Translations under genes and position numbers: made by a program
Assembly: GCA_028868515.1 (NCBI GenBank)
Contig: JAGWUI010000011.1
Coordinates: forward strand, 1 to 64,000
DNA from: Gammaproteobacteria bacterium
GTDB taxonomy: Bacteria; Pseudomonadota; Gammaproteobacteria; Pseudomonadales; Moraxellaceae
Length of the DNA: 64,000 nt
Reading direction: 5' to 3'
The notes under the pieces: model-generated
The model's input: only the letters and a program-made list of their open reading frames with translations
What the model was told of the DNA's origin: nothing
The model's database searches: none
Shown here: piece by piece, positions 1 to 8,802 of the stretch
How positions within the stretch are numbered: the stretch's first letter is position 1
Layout of the letters: every line of letters starts with the position of its first letter

Positions 1-1206
1 CTCCATATTTTTAAATAAGCGTGTGAGTAATTGATTGATAGAATAGACAAATGGAAGAATTTCTCGTGGAATCTTGAAATCGTCCAGAGGTAACAGCGTT
101 CTTTCGCCTTGTTGATCAATATGAGTGGCAAGCTCGGCAACAGGATGCGTAATATTGATTTCTAAACCATAAATAGTTGAAAAAAATGACGATGAATTAA
201 GTCCAGTGGTTGGTGGTATTGAGGTGAATGTTCCAGCAAAGTGCATTTTTTGTAATTGTGCATGCTCTAAACGATAGTTGATTTCGGTTGCGCGATTTTC
301 TGGGATGAGTATGGTTTGTCGAAATGATCGACTGGTTATGAAGTCTAAATGTTGTTCGAGAGAAACTTGATTCCCATTCACCTCCCTCAGGAGTGGATCA
401 ACAATGGCAGATGGATAGTTACTAATAAACATGGTTGAAGGCTGACTTTCTGCCAAATAAATCATCTTGTTTTGCTTTGAATGTTCAATGAAGTCCTTAA
501 AGTAGCAGGGATAATTACAGTGCTCTAAAAATTCGTGCAATAAGTAATAATCCTGAGCATTCTTCAAAAGCGGTAGAACATCATCGATATTTTTTCGCGT
601 CAGACTATCTTGTGGTGAATTTTCATGTAAAAAATCAATCATGCCACGGGCATAAGACAATCTTTCTTGTGGATTTGCCCGATTGGCGCCACGAAACATC
701 ATCGCATCTCGAATCACTTCACGGTATTTCCAGCCTGGATAGGTGTTGTAACTGATATAGGCTAGACCATTTGGAGATAGATTTTCTCCACAAATACGCA
801 GTATTGCTGTTTGTACTTCAGGAGGAACCCAACTATAAACGCCATGCGAAATAATGTAATCAAATTCACCAAAAGACTTTTTGATGTTGGTTAAGTCATT
901 GTGTTGTAGAGAGATGTTTTTTAAGCCGAGTCGTGTAATAGTTGCTTGGCCTTCGGTGATATGTGCAGAGGATATATCTACTCCAATAATCTGTGCATTT
1001 GGAAAACGTACTGCAACAGGAATGAGATTGCCGCCTGAAGCGCAGCCGAGTTCTAATATTCGCGCATGTTCTATCGGAACACTTTTAATGCCAAATAAAA
1101 CAGCGACGGCATGGAGATGTTCGGGCGTCGATTGTGGAAACGGGTGTGATTGATATGGTGTTTCGTTATAAGAGGCTGATAACCGCTGATTAAGTGTCAC
1201 AGACAT
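1..1206 (-). CDS. Class I SAM-dependent methyltransferase, 3' end beyond window
   Basis: The frame opens with ATG at 1204-1206 on the minus strand and stays open to base 1, so at least 402 residues are present and the C-terminus is missing. The N-terminus carries YNETPYQSHPFPQS (residues 13-26) followed by LELGCASGGN (51-60), a glycine-rich SAM-binding motif I, and GVDIS shortly after. This opening is typical of methyltransferases that also have a methyltransferase-regulatory domain and a long C-terminal part. The substrate cannot be deduced. It lies 43 bp downstream of the dioxygenase-like gene on the same strand, so the two may be co-transcribed. Confident on the fold, not on the role. Confidence 0.8.
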   Translation of the reverse strand, partial: MSVTLNQRLSASYNETPYQSHPFPQSTPEHLHAVAVLFGIKSVPIEHARILELGCASGGNLIPVAVRFPNAQIIGVDISSAHITEGQATITRLGLKNISLQHNDLTNIKKSFGEFDYIISHGVYSWVPPEVQTAILRICGENLSPNGLAYISYNTYPGWKYREVIRDAMMFRGANRANPQERLSYARGMIDFLHENSPQDSLTRKNIDDVLPLLKNAQDYYLLHEFLEHCNYPCYFKDFIEHSKQNKMIYLAESQPSTMFISNYPSAIVDPLLREVNGNQVSLEQHLDFITSRSFRQTILIPENRATEINYRLEHAQLQKMHFAGTFTSIPPTTGLNSSSFFSTIYGLEINITHPVAELATHIDQQGERTLLPLDDFKIPREILPFVYSINQLLTRLFKNME

Positions 1207-1249
1207 GACTACGTCCTTGTTATATATTCATTAAAAATTGTTTTAAAAA

Positions 1250-2137
1250 TCATGATATAGCAGCCATTTTCTGCGCTAGACCAGTTAAGGAATTGGTAAG
1301 ATGATACATGTGTTGGTATTGCAACAGCTGTTTTCCGATCAGATTTAATCGTTGATTAAAGTTTAGAAAGCTATTGGGTGTAATAAAAGGTTGGTTCCAT
1401 GCAGGGATGTCTTGTCTTTGAAATTCAAATGCACAGCTTATACGAGGTTGTTCTGTTGCACGATTGCTGGATCGAGACCCCCAATGCAAGACTGCTTGAT
1501 TCCAAATAAAAAACTCATTTGGGTTGGCAGGCAGTGCGCGAATGCTGGGATAGTCAATTTGCCAATTCATGTCATCAGGTGTGCCATACACGGGATCGCG
1601 ATCAGCGGGTAAAATGTACATGCAGCCATTCAATGGATTTGCTGGAGTGAGAGGAATCCAAGCAGTGAGACTACTTGGTGAGCCATCTGGATATAAGGAT
1701 TGATACCCCTTGTCTCGATGAGGTTTCCATCCTGCTTCAGCATGTGCTGGGTTAATATGCCAAGCCCAGAAATCAGGCAACATCCAAAATTGTTCACCCA
1801 ATAAGCAAGATATGGTAGATGAAAGCTGATATGCCAGTTGCCAGATCTCGTCATATAAAAATATAAAAACGGGTGGGAGATCTAGCGTTCGCAGTTTTTG
1901 GATTGTGGTGATGATGGGTGCTAAAGGTGTGTGCCATGCCCCTATATTACCGTGGAAGTAGCCTTCTACTTTGATGAGCTGATTTAAATATTGATGTTGT
2001 TCTTTAGGAATCAAGGGTGTTGGAACTTGATGGTAGTCTGGACGTTCAATATGAAGAAGCGGCGCAAGCTCTTGCCAGAACTGTGGTGAAAGTAAGCTTT
2101 CTATCTGAAGTTCAATGTTTGATTCTGTAGTGAGCAT
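1250..2137 (-). CDS. Phytanoyl-CoA dioxygenase (PhyH) family protein
   Basis: A 295-residue protein with the layout of Fe(II)/2-oxoglutarate oxygenases of the PhyH family. The iron-binding facial triad is visible as H140-x-D142 in WKPHRDKGYQ and H218 in AVLHWGS; R231 downstream is a plausible 2-oxoglutarate ligand. The segment AWIPLTPANPLNGCMYILP (159-177) matches the PhyH jelly-roll core. Family members hydroxylate fatty acyl, antibiotic or small-molecule substrates in the cytoplasm; the substrate here is unknown. It is followed at 43 bp by a methyltransferase on the same strand, suggesting a two-gene tailoring unit (inference). The ATG lies 115 bp before the divergent rpsO promoter. Confidence 0.8.
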   Translation of the reverse strand: MLTTESNIELQIESLLSPQFWQELAPLLHIERPDYHQVPTPLIPKEQHQYLNQLIKVEGYFHGNIGAWHTPLAPIITTIQKLRTLDLPPVFIFLYDEIWQLAYQLSSTISCLLGEQFWMLPDFWAWHINPAHAEAGWKPHRDKGYQSLYPDGSPSSLTAWIPLTPANPLNGCMYILPADRDPVYGTPDDMNWQIDYPSIRALPANPNEFFIWNQAVLHWGSRSSNRATEQPRISCAFEFQRQDIPAWNQPFITPNSFLNFNQRLNLIGKQLLQYQHMYHLTNSLTGLAQKMAAIS

Positions 2138-2251
2138 ACGCGGTATCTAAAGAAATAAAAAATAGGGTCTTTGCTGACGAGATGAACTGTACCACTCTCT
2201 ACGATGAAAAAATGTGCTTATTGATTGAGAGAAGATATAAAACATTCAAAC

Positions 2252-2280
2252 TAGCAATTCCCTGATCCTTTCGCTATAAT
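2252..2280 (+). promoter_or_regulatory. Sigma70-type promoter for rpsO
   Basis: A perfect -10 hexamer TATAAT sits at 2275-2280, with a weak -35 TAGCAA at 2252-2257 (17-bp spacer). A start near 2287 would give a leader of about 70 nt before the rpsO ATG, whose ribosome binding site is GGAGAAG at 2346. Confidence 0.55.
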
Positions 2281-2355
2281 CCGCCACCTGCTGTAGTGAT
2301 GCACGGCAGATGCTTTTTTTGAGCATTCCAATTTTATGCATCTCGGAGAAGAAAC

Positions 2356-2625
2356 ATGGCGTTAACAAATACTGATCGCGCGGAAATTATCGCAAAATTT
2401 GCACGTGCAGAAAACGATACAGGTTCACCAGAAGTTCAAGTTGCATTGTTGTCTGCAACAATCAATGACTTACAAAGTCACTTCAAAGCACACAAACACG
2501 ACCATCATAGCCGTCGCGGTTTGATTCGCATGGTTAACCAACGTCGTAAATTGCTTGATTACCTCAAAGGTAAAGATAGCAATCGTTATCAAGCACTCAT
2601 CACGACTTTAGGTCTGCGTCGCTAA
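2356..2625 (+). CDS. rpsO: 30S ribosomal protein S15
   Basis: An 89-residue protein, the exact usual length for bacterial S15. The conserved core [17 protein letters not shown] (23-39), [11 protein letters not shown] (46-56) and RRKLLDYLK (63-71) is intact. S15 is a primary binder of the 16S rRNA central domain and nucleates the small-subunit platform; in enterobacteria it also represses its own translation through a leader pseudoknot. A promoter with consensus -10 and a purine-rich ribosome binding site precede it, and a terminator hairpin follows. pnp lies downstream in the order widely conserved in Gammaproteobacteria. Confidence 0.98.
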   Translation: MALTNTDRAEIIAKFARAENDTGSPEVQVALLSATINDLQSHFKAHKHDHHSRRGLIRMVNQRRKLLDYLKGKDSNRYQALITTLGLRR

Positions 2626-2673
2626 GATCGCGCTTCATCGCATGATGATTGATTTCATAATGTGTTGATCAAG

Positions 2674-2697
2674 AAGGGAGCATATGCTCCCTTTTTT
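2674..2697 (+). terminator. Rho-independent terminator after rpsO
   Basis: A perfect stem GGGAGCAT/ATGCTCCC at 2676-2691 is followed by six T residues. It lies 50 bp after the rpsO stop, so rpsO can be transcribed separately from pnp, with some readthrough as in other Gammaproteobacteria. Confidence 0.85.
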
Positions 2698-3038
2698 GCT
2701 ATTTGAATGAAATGTTCGAAGTTGTGTGAGTCGATTTGCAAAAGATAGTTATTGATTTTTGTATCAGTGAGATGCAAAGAACTGCGGAATAGTTGTTGAG
2801 TTCAGGTTGTTAAGTGTGGTTTCATCGTTCGGCGTATTAGATGCGCATAGAATACTCAGCTAAGGTTTGATTCTTTAGCTAAAAAAGTTGGTGTACGTGT
2901 GGAGAGGCTTCTAACTACGATTGTTTGTTGAAAAATGTATCTAGCATACAAGAAAGAACATACAAGACAGTCGTCGTTAGGGGCTTCCACATGAATATTG
3001 GTGTTTAAAAAACGAAGGTTTAAAAAAGGAATAATTGT
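2698..3038 (+). promoter_or_regulatory. pnp leader with long stem-loop (candidate RNase III-type autoregulatory site)
   Basis: This 341-bp gap has no credible gene. A possible promoter is TTGCAA at 2736 with TTGTAT at 2759 (17-bp spacer). A small hairpin AGCTAA/TTAGCT lies at 2858-2880. A longer stem pairs TGTGGA (2898-2903) and CTAACTACGATTGT (2911-2924) with ACAGTCGTCGTTAG (2967-2980) and TCCACA (2986-2991), with two non-pairing positions in the inner arm. In Escherichia coli, RNase III cuts a comparable leader stem and PNPase then destabilises its own mRNA. The same control here is inferred from position and shape. Confidence 0.5.
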
Positions 3039-5129
3039 ATGTCGATGTTTAATGTAGTCCGTAAAGAAGTTCAATTTGGTCGTCATCAGGTGGTGTTGGA
3101 AACAGGTCGTATTGCGCGTCAAGCTCATTCTGTATTTGTCACCATGGGTGGTGTGAGTGTATTGGTTGCTGTTGTTGCAGCAAAAAAAGCAAAACCAGGT
3201 CAGGACTTTTTTGCACTCACTGTTAATTATCAAGAAAAACAATATGCAGCTGGTCGTATTCCTGGTGGTTACGGCAAGCGTGAAGGTCGTGCAACTGAAA
3301 ATGAAACACTGATCAGTCGCTTGATTGACCGTCCAATTCGTCCGTTGTTCCCAGAAGGTTATTTCAACGAAGTTCAAGTGACTGCAACCGTTGTTTCTTC
3401 TGATAAATCAATGGAAGCAGATATTGCTGCGATGATTGGTACGAGTGCTGCAATGTCAATTGCGGGTGTACCGTTCAATGGCCCAATTGGTGGCGCACGC
3501 GTGGCATTCATTGATGGCGACTACATCTTGAATCCTTCATACGAAGAATTAAGCCGCAGTGATTTGGATTTGGTTGTTGCAGGTACAGATAAAGCAGTTC
3601 TGATGGTTGAATCAGAAGCGAAAGAATTGTCTGAAGATCAAATGTTGGGCGCAGTATTGTTCGGTCATGATGAAATGCAAGTTGTCATTGAGGCAATTAA
3701 ACAATTTGCTGCTGAAGTGAATAATCCAGTCAGCGCTTGGACGCCTGCAGTTCAAAATGATGAACTGAAAGCACGTTTGGCTGCTCGTTTTGCTGAAGAA
3801 ATTAGTGTTGCGTACACTGAGACAGAAAAAGCACTCCGTTATGAAAAGCTGGATGATATCAAACAAGCTGCATTGGCTGAGTTTGCTCCAGAAGGTAGCG
3901 ATGTTGATCCTGCTGAATTACAAAACTATTTCGAAGAACTGAAATATCGTACTGTTCGTGACAATATTTTGTCAGGCAAGCCACGCATTGATGGTCGTGA
4001 TACCAAAACTGTTCGTGCATTGGATATCCAAGTTGGCGTATTGCCACGCGCACACGGTTCATCATTGTTTACGCGTGGTGAAACTCAAGCCTTGGTCACC
4101 GCAACATTGGGTAACACCCGTGACGCTTTGATGGTTGATTCATTGGCAGGAACTAAAAACGATCCATTTATGTTGCATTACAACTTTCCAGCTTACTCAG
4201 TTGGTGAGACAGGTCGTGAATCAGGTCCAAAACGTCGCGAAATTGGTCATGGTCGTTTAGCGCGTCGTGGCGTAGCGCCAGTGTTACCACCGATTGATCG
4301 TTTTCCATATGTGATTCGTGTGGTATCTGATATCACTGAATCCAATGGTTCATCATCAATGGCATCTGTTTGTGGTGCAAGTTTGGCGTTGATGGATGCA
4401 GGTGTTCCGTTAAAAGCACCAGTTGCAGGTATTGCGATGGGCTTGGTCAAAGAAGGTGAGCGTTTTGCTGTTCTTTCAGACATCTTGGGTGACGAAGATC
4501 ATTTGGGTGATATGGACTTTAAAGTAGCTGGTTCTGCAAATGGAATCACAGCACTACAAATGGACATCAAGATCGAAGGGATTACTGAAGAAATCATGGA
4601 GTTGGCGCTGAATCAAGCGTATCAAGGTCGTATCCATATTTTGAACGGTATGAATCAAGTTCTTGCGCGTAGCCGTACTGAAATCAACATGCATGCGCCA
4701 ACGTATGCCGTGATTCAAGTAAATCCAGATAAGATCCGTGACATTATTGGTAAAGGCGGTGCAACGATTCGTGCATTGACCGAAGAAACCAAAGCAACGA
4801 TCGATATCGAAGATAATGGTACAGTCCGTGTGTTTGGTGAAAGCAAAGCCGCAACTCAAGCTGCTATTGCAAAAATTCAAGCAATTACTGCGGAAATTGA
4901 GCCAGGTGCTGTTTATGAAGGTACGGTTGTTCGTATCGTTGAATTCGGTGCATTTGTGAATTTATTACCAGGCACAGATGGTTTATTGCATATTTCACAA
5001 ATTTCAAATGAGCGTATTGCCAATGTTGCAGACGTTTTGCAAGAAGGGCAAAAAGTTCGTGTAATCGTGCAGGATGTGGATCAACGTGGTCGCATCAAAC
5101 TGTCTATGAAAGATCTCGCTGCGGTCTAA
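3039..5129 (+). CDS. pnp: Polyribonucleotide nucleotidyltransferase (PNPase)
   Basis: A 696-residue phosphorolytic 3'-5' exoribonuclease that degrades mRNA and shares the degradosome role in Gammaproteobacteria. Two RNase PH-like core domains are recognisable: the first holds [20 protein letters not shown] (about 85-104, loop RNA contacts), the second [15 protein letters not shown] (344-358) and [19 protein letters not shown] (about 479-497), with the acidic catalytic residues. The C-terminus holds a KH domain with [12 protein letters not shown] and an S1 domain ([18 protein letters not shown]). The length is close to the 700-710 typical of the family. Translation starts at the ATG after AAAAAGGAATAATTGT. 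It follows rpsO, with a structured leader in between. Confidence 0.98.
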   Translation: MSMFNVVRKEVQFGRHQVVLETGRIARQAHSVFVTMGGVSVLVAVVAAKKAKPGQDFFALTVNYQEKQYAAGRIPGGYGKREGRATENETLISRLIDRPIRPLFPEGYFNEVQVTATVVSSDKSMEADIAAMIGTSAAMSIAGVPFNGPIGGARVAFIDGDYILNPSYEELSRSDLDLVVAGTDKAVLMVESEAKELSEDQMLGAVLFGHDEMQVVIEAIKQFAAEVNNPVSAWTPAVQNDELKARLAARFAEEISVAYTETEKALRYEKLDDIKQAALAEFAPEGSDVDPAELQNYFEELKYRTVRDNILSGKPRIDGRDTKTVRALDIQVGVLPRAHGSSLFTRGETQALVTATLGNTRDALMVDSLAGTKNDPFMLHYNFPAYSVGETGRESGPKRREIGHGRLARRGVAPVLPPIDRFPYVIRVVSDITESNGSSSMASVCGASLALMDAGVPLKAPVAGIAMGLVKEGERFAVLSDILGDEDHLGDMDFKVAGSANGITALQMDIKIEGITEEIMELALNQAYQGRIHILNGMNQVLARSRTEINMHAPTYAVIQVNPDKIRDIIGKGGATIRALTEETKATIDIEDNGTVRVFGESKAATQAAIAKIQAITAEIEPGAVYEGTVVRIVEFGAFVNLLPGTDGLLHISQISNERIANVADVLQEGQKVRVIVQDVDQRGRIKLSMKDLAAV

Positions 5130-5194
5130 CAACGCAAAGACGTGAACCATAATATGTTCACGAATTGATAGTTTTTTGGTCAGTAAGTACAAAG

Positions 5195-5224
5195 AAGCCC
5201 ACTCAATAAGAGTTGGGCTTTTTC
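5195..5224 (+). terminator. Terminator after pnp
   Basis: Stem AAGCCCACTC / GAGTTGGGCTT with a five-base loop (5195-5220), running into a T tract, 65 bp after the pnp stop. Confidence 0.8.
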
Positions 5225-5372
5225 CAATCTAAAGCATTTGATTTGTTACTGCATATGTCGATGACATTTGTAATATTGATTTGTTTTCCGATAAACTTGG
5301 CTTTTAACTAGCCAGACTTCGTGTTATCGTCGCGGGGTATAGGGATAGCTCTCGTAAAGGAATGAAAAGAAT

Positions 5373-6479
5373 ATGTTGAATAACACGCAGAATATGCATA
5401 CACAAGCCAGTTTGGCTGTTCGTCCTACTTCATCTTTAAAGTCTAATTTCATGAAAAATATTTTTGCAAAAAGTATGGTTGTTGCGATTGCAGCTGCCGT
5501 GACTCTGACTGGCTGTTCTCAGGTTATTAAAACGGGCGCCAATGTGGGTTTGGTATTTGCTGAGGACCATATCGTTCCACCAATCTTGACGCAAGATGAT
5601 ACCAACATGGTTTGTGTTTCTGGCACGTCATTGTTGCCAGCGATTCTGGCGACCTCTGCGATGGGTGCTGATGCGACCAAAATGTCAGTACTTCTATATG
5701 TAGGCTCCGCAAGTTGTGCAGAAGATACCGCGCTTGAACATGAGTTGGGCTACATGCGTGCATCGCGTGCTGGTCGTATTGAAGAGGCTCAGGATCAACG
5801 TATCGCTCAAAAACGTTGGGCTGCGATCGCTGCGCGCCGTCAATATGCGGCATATCAAGCATTCCAAGAAAAATGGGAGCGTGATTACCACATTAAACTT
5901 GGTGAACAATGTCCTTCGATGAAGACGGATCTTGATAAAACTATCTATTTATTAGGAATGGTTGCAGGTTTGCAGGCTGTGACTAATGACATCGCATCTC
6001 AGGGTGCAGTAAACGTACCAAAAGATATTGCGGCAGTGACCGAGCGTGGCATGAAGTGTTTGGATAATGAACAGTTCTGGGGTGCGCCGCTCGCAATCCG
6101 TGCAGCGGTTTGGGTCTTGTTGCCAGGTGCTGGTGAGGGTAAACCAGATCCATGGCAAACGATGAAAGACTCAACTCGTCTAGGTGAGCGTAAAGGAGTC
6201 CGTTTGGCGCATGCGATTTATGCACTTGCGGCTCAAGCCACTGGTAAAGATGACTTGATTCGTGATGCACTCAGAACATATGGTCATTCTATAGATCAAA
6301 ATATGCCTGTGAATCCAAAGTACAAACTGTTTGATGCGATGGGTGGTCATCAAGTTTGGGGTATTGCAGATCGTTATTGGACTGATAAAACAGGTAAACG
6401 TGCTCCAGAAGATGGTTTGACGAAATTCTGGGATGAGTCAGACGTTGATACTGCTAAAGTTGATGATTTGTTGAATTAA
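5373..6479 (+). CDS. Putative lipoprotein of a TRAP-type transport cluster
   Basis: The product is 368 residues from the first ATG, which has AAAGGA about 12 bp upstream. A second in-frame ATG at 5451 gives a classical lipoprotein signal (MKNIFAKSMVVAIAAAVTLTGC) with lipobox LTGC, so the mature protein is probably lipidated whichever start is used. The mature part is helical and alanine-rich, without catalytic motifs. It precedes a solute-binding protein and a large TRAP permease; some TRAP systems have a helical lipoprotein T component (TatT), and by position this could be its counterpart. That assignment is inference; the sequence itself shows only a secreted, lipid-anchored, helical protein. 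Confidence 0.7.
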   Translation: MLNNTQNMHTQASLAVRPTSSLKSNFMKNIFAKSMVVAIAAAVTLTGCSQVIKTGANVGLVFAEDHIVPPILTQDDTNMVCVSGTSLLPAILATSAMGADATKMSVLLYVGSASCAEDTALEHELGYMRASRAGRIEEAQDQRIAQKRWAAIAARRQYAAYQAFQEKWERDYHIKLGEQCPSMKTDLDKTIYLLGMVAGLQAVTNDIASQGAVNVPKDIAAVTERGMKCLDNEQFWGAPLAIRAAVWVLLPGAGEGKPDPWQTMKDSTRLGERKGVRLAHAIYALAAQATGKDDLIRDALRTYGHSIDQNMPVNPKYKLFDAMGGHQVWGIADRYWTDKTGKRAPEDGLTKFWDESDVDTAKVDDLLN

Positions 6480-6543
6480 AATGTGATCAGTCAAAGAACG
6501 CATTGATCGATTTATGTATAATTCAGTTGATTAGTGAGCAGAC

Positions 6544-6570
6544 AAAACCGCCATCCTAGGCGGTTTTGTT
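6544..6570 (+). terminator. Terminator after the lipoprotein gene
   Basis: Perfect nine-base stem AAAACCGCC / GGCGGTTTT (6544-6566) with a six-base loop and a T-rich tail. It separates the lipoprotein gene from the solute-binding gene, so they may be transcribed as distinct units. Confidence 0.8.
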
Positions 6571-6666
6571 CTATGTTAGAGCAAGATATGTTAGAGCAGA
6601 AAAAAGTTTAGCAATTCATCAGCAAAAGTGTGTATACAACGTTTAGCGTTTCAAGTGGAGTAGAGA

Positions 6667-7794
6667 ATGGGATCGTTCGGTCAAAATCAGATGAGCATCA
6701 AGCATGTCGTTGTGAGAACGCATAGCCAGTATCGTGCTTTACGTATCGCTTTGACGATGTTTCTTGGTGCACTCACTGTATTGGCGAGTGTGACCAGTTT
6801 ATCTGCAAATGCTGCGCGCGCACCAATCGAGCGTCAATCTGCAGATCTGATTAAGCGTCGTTTATGTGTCTGGGATATCATGGGTGAAAATGGTGAAATC
6901 TTTGCCAAGCTCAAAGATTATCAAGTCAAAGCAGCCACAATGGGCGTAGATTTTGAGTTAAAAGGCTATACCGATGAGCGGGTTGCGAGCGAGGATTTTC
7001 GTGTGCGCTACTGTGATGCGGTCGTGATGACAGGATTGCGCGCTCGTCCGTTTAACCCATTTACAGGCAGTATTGAGTCGATAGGTGCGATTCCTACAAT
7101 CGAGCATATGCGGACACTGGTTTCTGTGTTGAGTAGCCCTGCAGCGGCACATTATATGTCTACAACTTTTGATGGGCAGGCGTATGAGGTTGTGGGGATT
7201 ATGCCTTTCGGGGCGGCTTATGGGTTTGTGAATGATCGACGAATTGATAATCCAGAAGCGTTGCCAGGCAAGAAAATTGCGATCTTTGATTATGATAAAG
7301 CAGAGGCAAAATTAGTCCGTAATTTAGGTGCTCAATCTGATCCTTCGGATATGACCAATTTTGCGGGTAAATTCAATAATGGCAAGGTCGATATTGTTCT
7401 CGCGCCAGCAACAGCATATCGCCCATTAGAACTTTATCGTGGTTTGGGCAAAAACGGTGGTATTGTCGATTATGTTCTGGTTCAGGTGAGTCTACAAATT
7501 TTGATTCATTCTGATCGTTTCCCTGCAACTTTTGGACAGACATCTCGTCAATATATCGCAGGCCAATTCGATTCTTATTATAAGACTGTGAAAGGATACG
7601 AGGCTGAAGTTGATCCTAAATATTGGGTTCGGATTACTGAGGCAAGCCGCGCGCGTTATCAAGAAATGTCACGCCTTTCTCGAATAGATCTAGTGCGTGA
7701 TGGTATTTATGATAAAAAAATGATGGCACTGTTAAAGAAAATTCGTTGCCAAAAGAATCCAGAGTTAGCTGAGTGCAGTTTGGGTGACGAGTAA
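6667..7794 (+). CDS. Putative TRAP-associated periplasmic solute-binding protein (DUF6091-like)
   Basis: A 375-residue protein with a long n-region and a secretory signal ending near SLSANA-ARA (about residues 46-54), so it is exported. The mature part (LCVWDIMGENGEIFAKLKDYQVKAA, VVMTGLRARPFNPFTGSIES, AYGFVNDRRIDNPEALPGKKIAIFDYDKAEAKL) has the two-lobed look of a DctP-type binding protein. I recall this group as the putative solute-binding family beside TRAP permeases in Acinetobacter. It overlaps the rhombosortase-like gene by 11 bp and is followed by the fused TRAP permease. The ligand is unknown; a dicarboxylate or other organic anion is the family norm. Confidence 0.75.
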   Translation: MGSFGQNQMSIKHVVVRTHSQYRALRIALTMFLGALTVLASVTSLSANAARAPIERQSADLIKRRLCVWDIMGENGEIFAKLKDYQVKAATMGVDFELKGYTDERVASEDFRVRYCDAVVMTGLRARPFNPFTGSIESIGAIPTIEHMRTLVSVLSSPAAAHYMSTTFDGQAYEVVGIMPFGAAYGFVNDRRIDNPEALPGKKIAIFDYDKAEAKLVRNLGAQSDPSDMTNFAGKFNNGKVDIVLAPATAYRPLELYRGLGKNGGIVDYVLVQVSLQILIHSDRFPATFGQTSRQYIAGQFDSYYKTVKGYEAEVDPKYWVRITEASRARYQEMSRLSRIDLVRDGIYDKKMMALLKKIRCQKNPELAECSLGDE

Positions 7795-8392
7795 GTTTTT
7801 TAATCGAATAGTGACGCGTTTTTCTTTGCGATGGTGGGTTTATCTCGCCATCGCATTGATGTTGTTTTCTCAGTTATTTTTTACACATGCTATTTATAAT
7901 CGTCATATGTTCTTTACTGAACCATGGTGCTGGTGGACTGCACATTGGGTGCATTTAGGTGCATGGCACTGGGTGCTGAATGTGGTGGCATTGTCTTTAT
8001 TGCCAGAAATCTTTTTTCATGCCTCTCGGCGATTTTTTATTTTATTGTGGTTTGCTTTACCTCCATTATTAAGTCTACTGTTATATTTTTTTCAACCCAC
8101 GCTTGTTTTGTATGCGGGGTTGTCTGGTGTTTTACATGGCATTTATCTGGCGATCGCTCTGAGCGCGATACAAAGTCACTACGCCGCAGAACGTCGTATG
8201 GGCTGCGTGGTTGTATTGGGTGTGTGTGTAAAGGTGGGCTGGGAGGCTTATAGTGGGAGCAGCCAAACAGCTGAATTGATTGGGGCGCCAGTAGTGCTTC
8301 ATGCGCATTTATATGGTGCAGGTTTGGGTGGGCTGATTTGGTTAATGTTGCGTTTAATGCCTCTTCGCATAAGAAGTATATTGATAAAATGA
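7784..8392 (+). CDS. Rhombosortase-like intramembrane serine protease
   Basis: A 202-residue multi-spanning protein starting with GTG inside the previous gene (11-bp overlap), so translation is coupled. Rhomboid-fold signatures are present: an N-terminal HWVLN segment, the serine motif GLSGVLHG in a membrane helix, and the histidine motif HAHLYGAGLGG in a later helix. Rhombosortases are small rhomboid relatives that process proteins carrying a C-terminal GlyGly-CTERM anchor. No GlyGly-CTERM protein is obvious in this window, so the substrate lies elsewhere or is a local envelope protein. Its place between a TRAP binding protein and permease is unusual. Confident on the superfamily, moderately on rhombosortase. 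Confidence 0.7.
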   Translation: MTSKFFNRIVTRFSLRWWVYLAIALMLFSQLFFTHAIYNRHMFFTEPWCWWTAHWVHLGAWHWVLNVVALSLLPEIFFHASRRFFILLWFALPPLLSLLLYFFQPTLVLYAGLSGVLHGIYLAIALSAIQSHYAAERRMGCVVVLGVCVKVGWEAYSGSSQTAELIGAPVVLHAHLYGAGLGGLIWLMLRLMPLRIRSILIK

Positions 8393-8802
8393 AAAATAAA
8401 AGAAAATCTGATTTGTTATTGATTAATAAATAAAAATAACTAATTTCTTTATTATAAACTTAATTTTTGGTTTTCGAATTATTGAGAAAACGAATTGAAA
8501 TAAACAACTTGTGAGGAATAATAATTCGAATTGTGTTCATAAATAATGCATAAAGAGATATAAATGCGCTAAATATTCAGGCATTATAGCGGATTATGGA
8601 AATAGCCAGTCTTAACGAATTACGGTCGGTGATTTGCTGGGAGTTTTGGGCTTCATAGAGGCGTAGCGTAGATTAAGTCGCAGTCTTTGTGTTGACCTTT
8701 TTAAATATGATCATTCAGCTTGATCGTATTTGTTTGGTTTACATGTTGGGGATGCGTTTCAACGTTATTAGGTCAAAAATCAAAAAAGACAAGTAGGGTA
8801 CT
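8393..8802. other. Intergenic region upstream of the TRAP permease
   Basis: An AT-rich 410-bp gap without a convincing gene. It contains an 11-bp inverted repeat TTCGAATTATT (8473-8483) / AATAATTCGAA (8520-8530) separated by 36 bp, which could be a regulatory site. No clear terminator was seen after the rhombosortase gene. A weak promoter candidate is TTGACC near 8692, so the permease may have its own promoter. Confidence 0.35.

Noticed and set aside
881-1153. Plus-strand 90-codon frame
   Set aside because: Antisense to the methyltransferase gene; composition unnatural and no ribosome binding site.
2856-3377. Minus-strand 173-codon frame over the pnp start
   Set aside because: Shadow of pnp; Thr/Cys/Phe-rich product typical of antisense frames.
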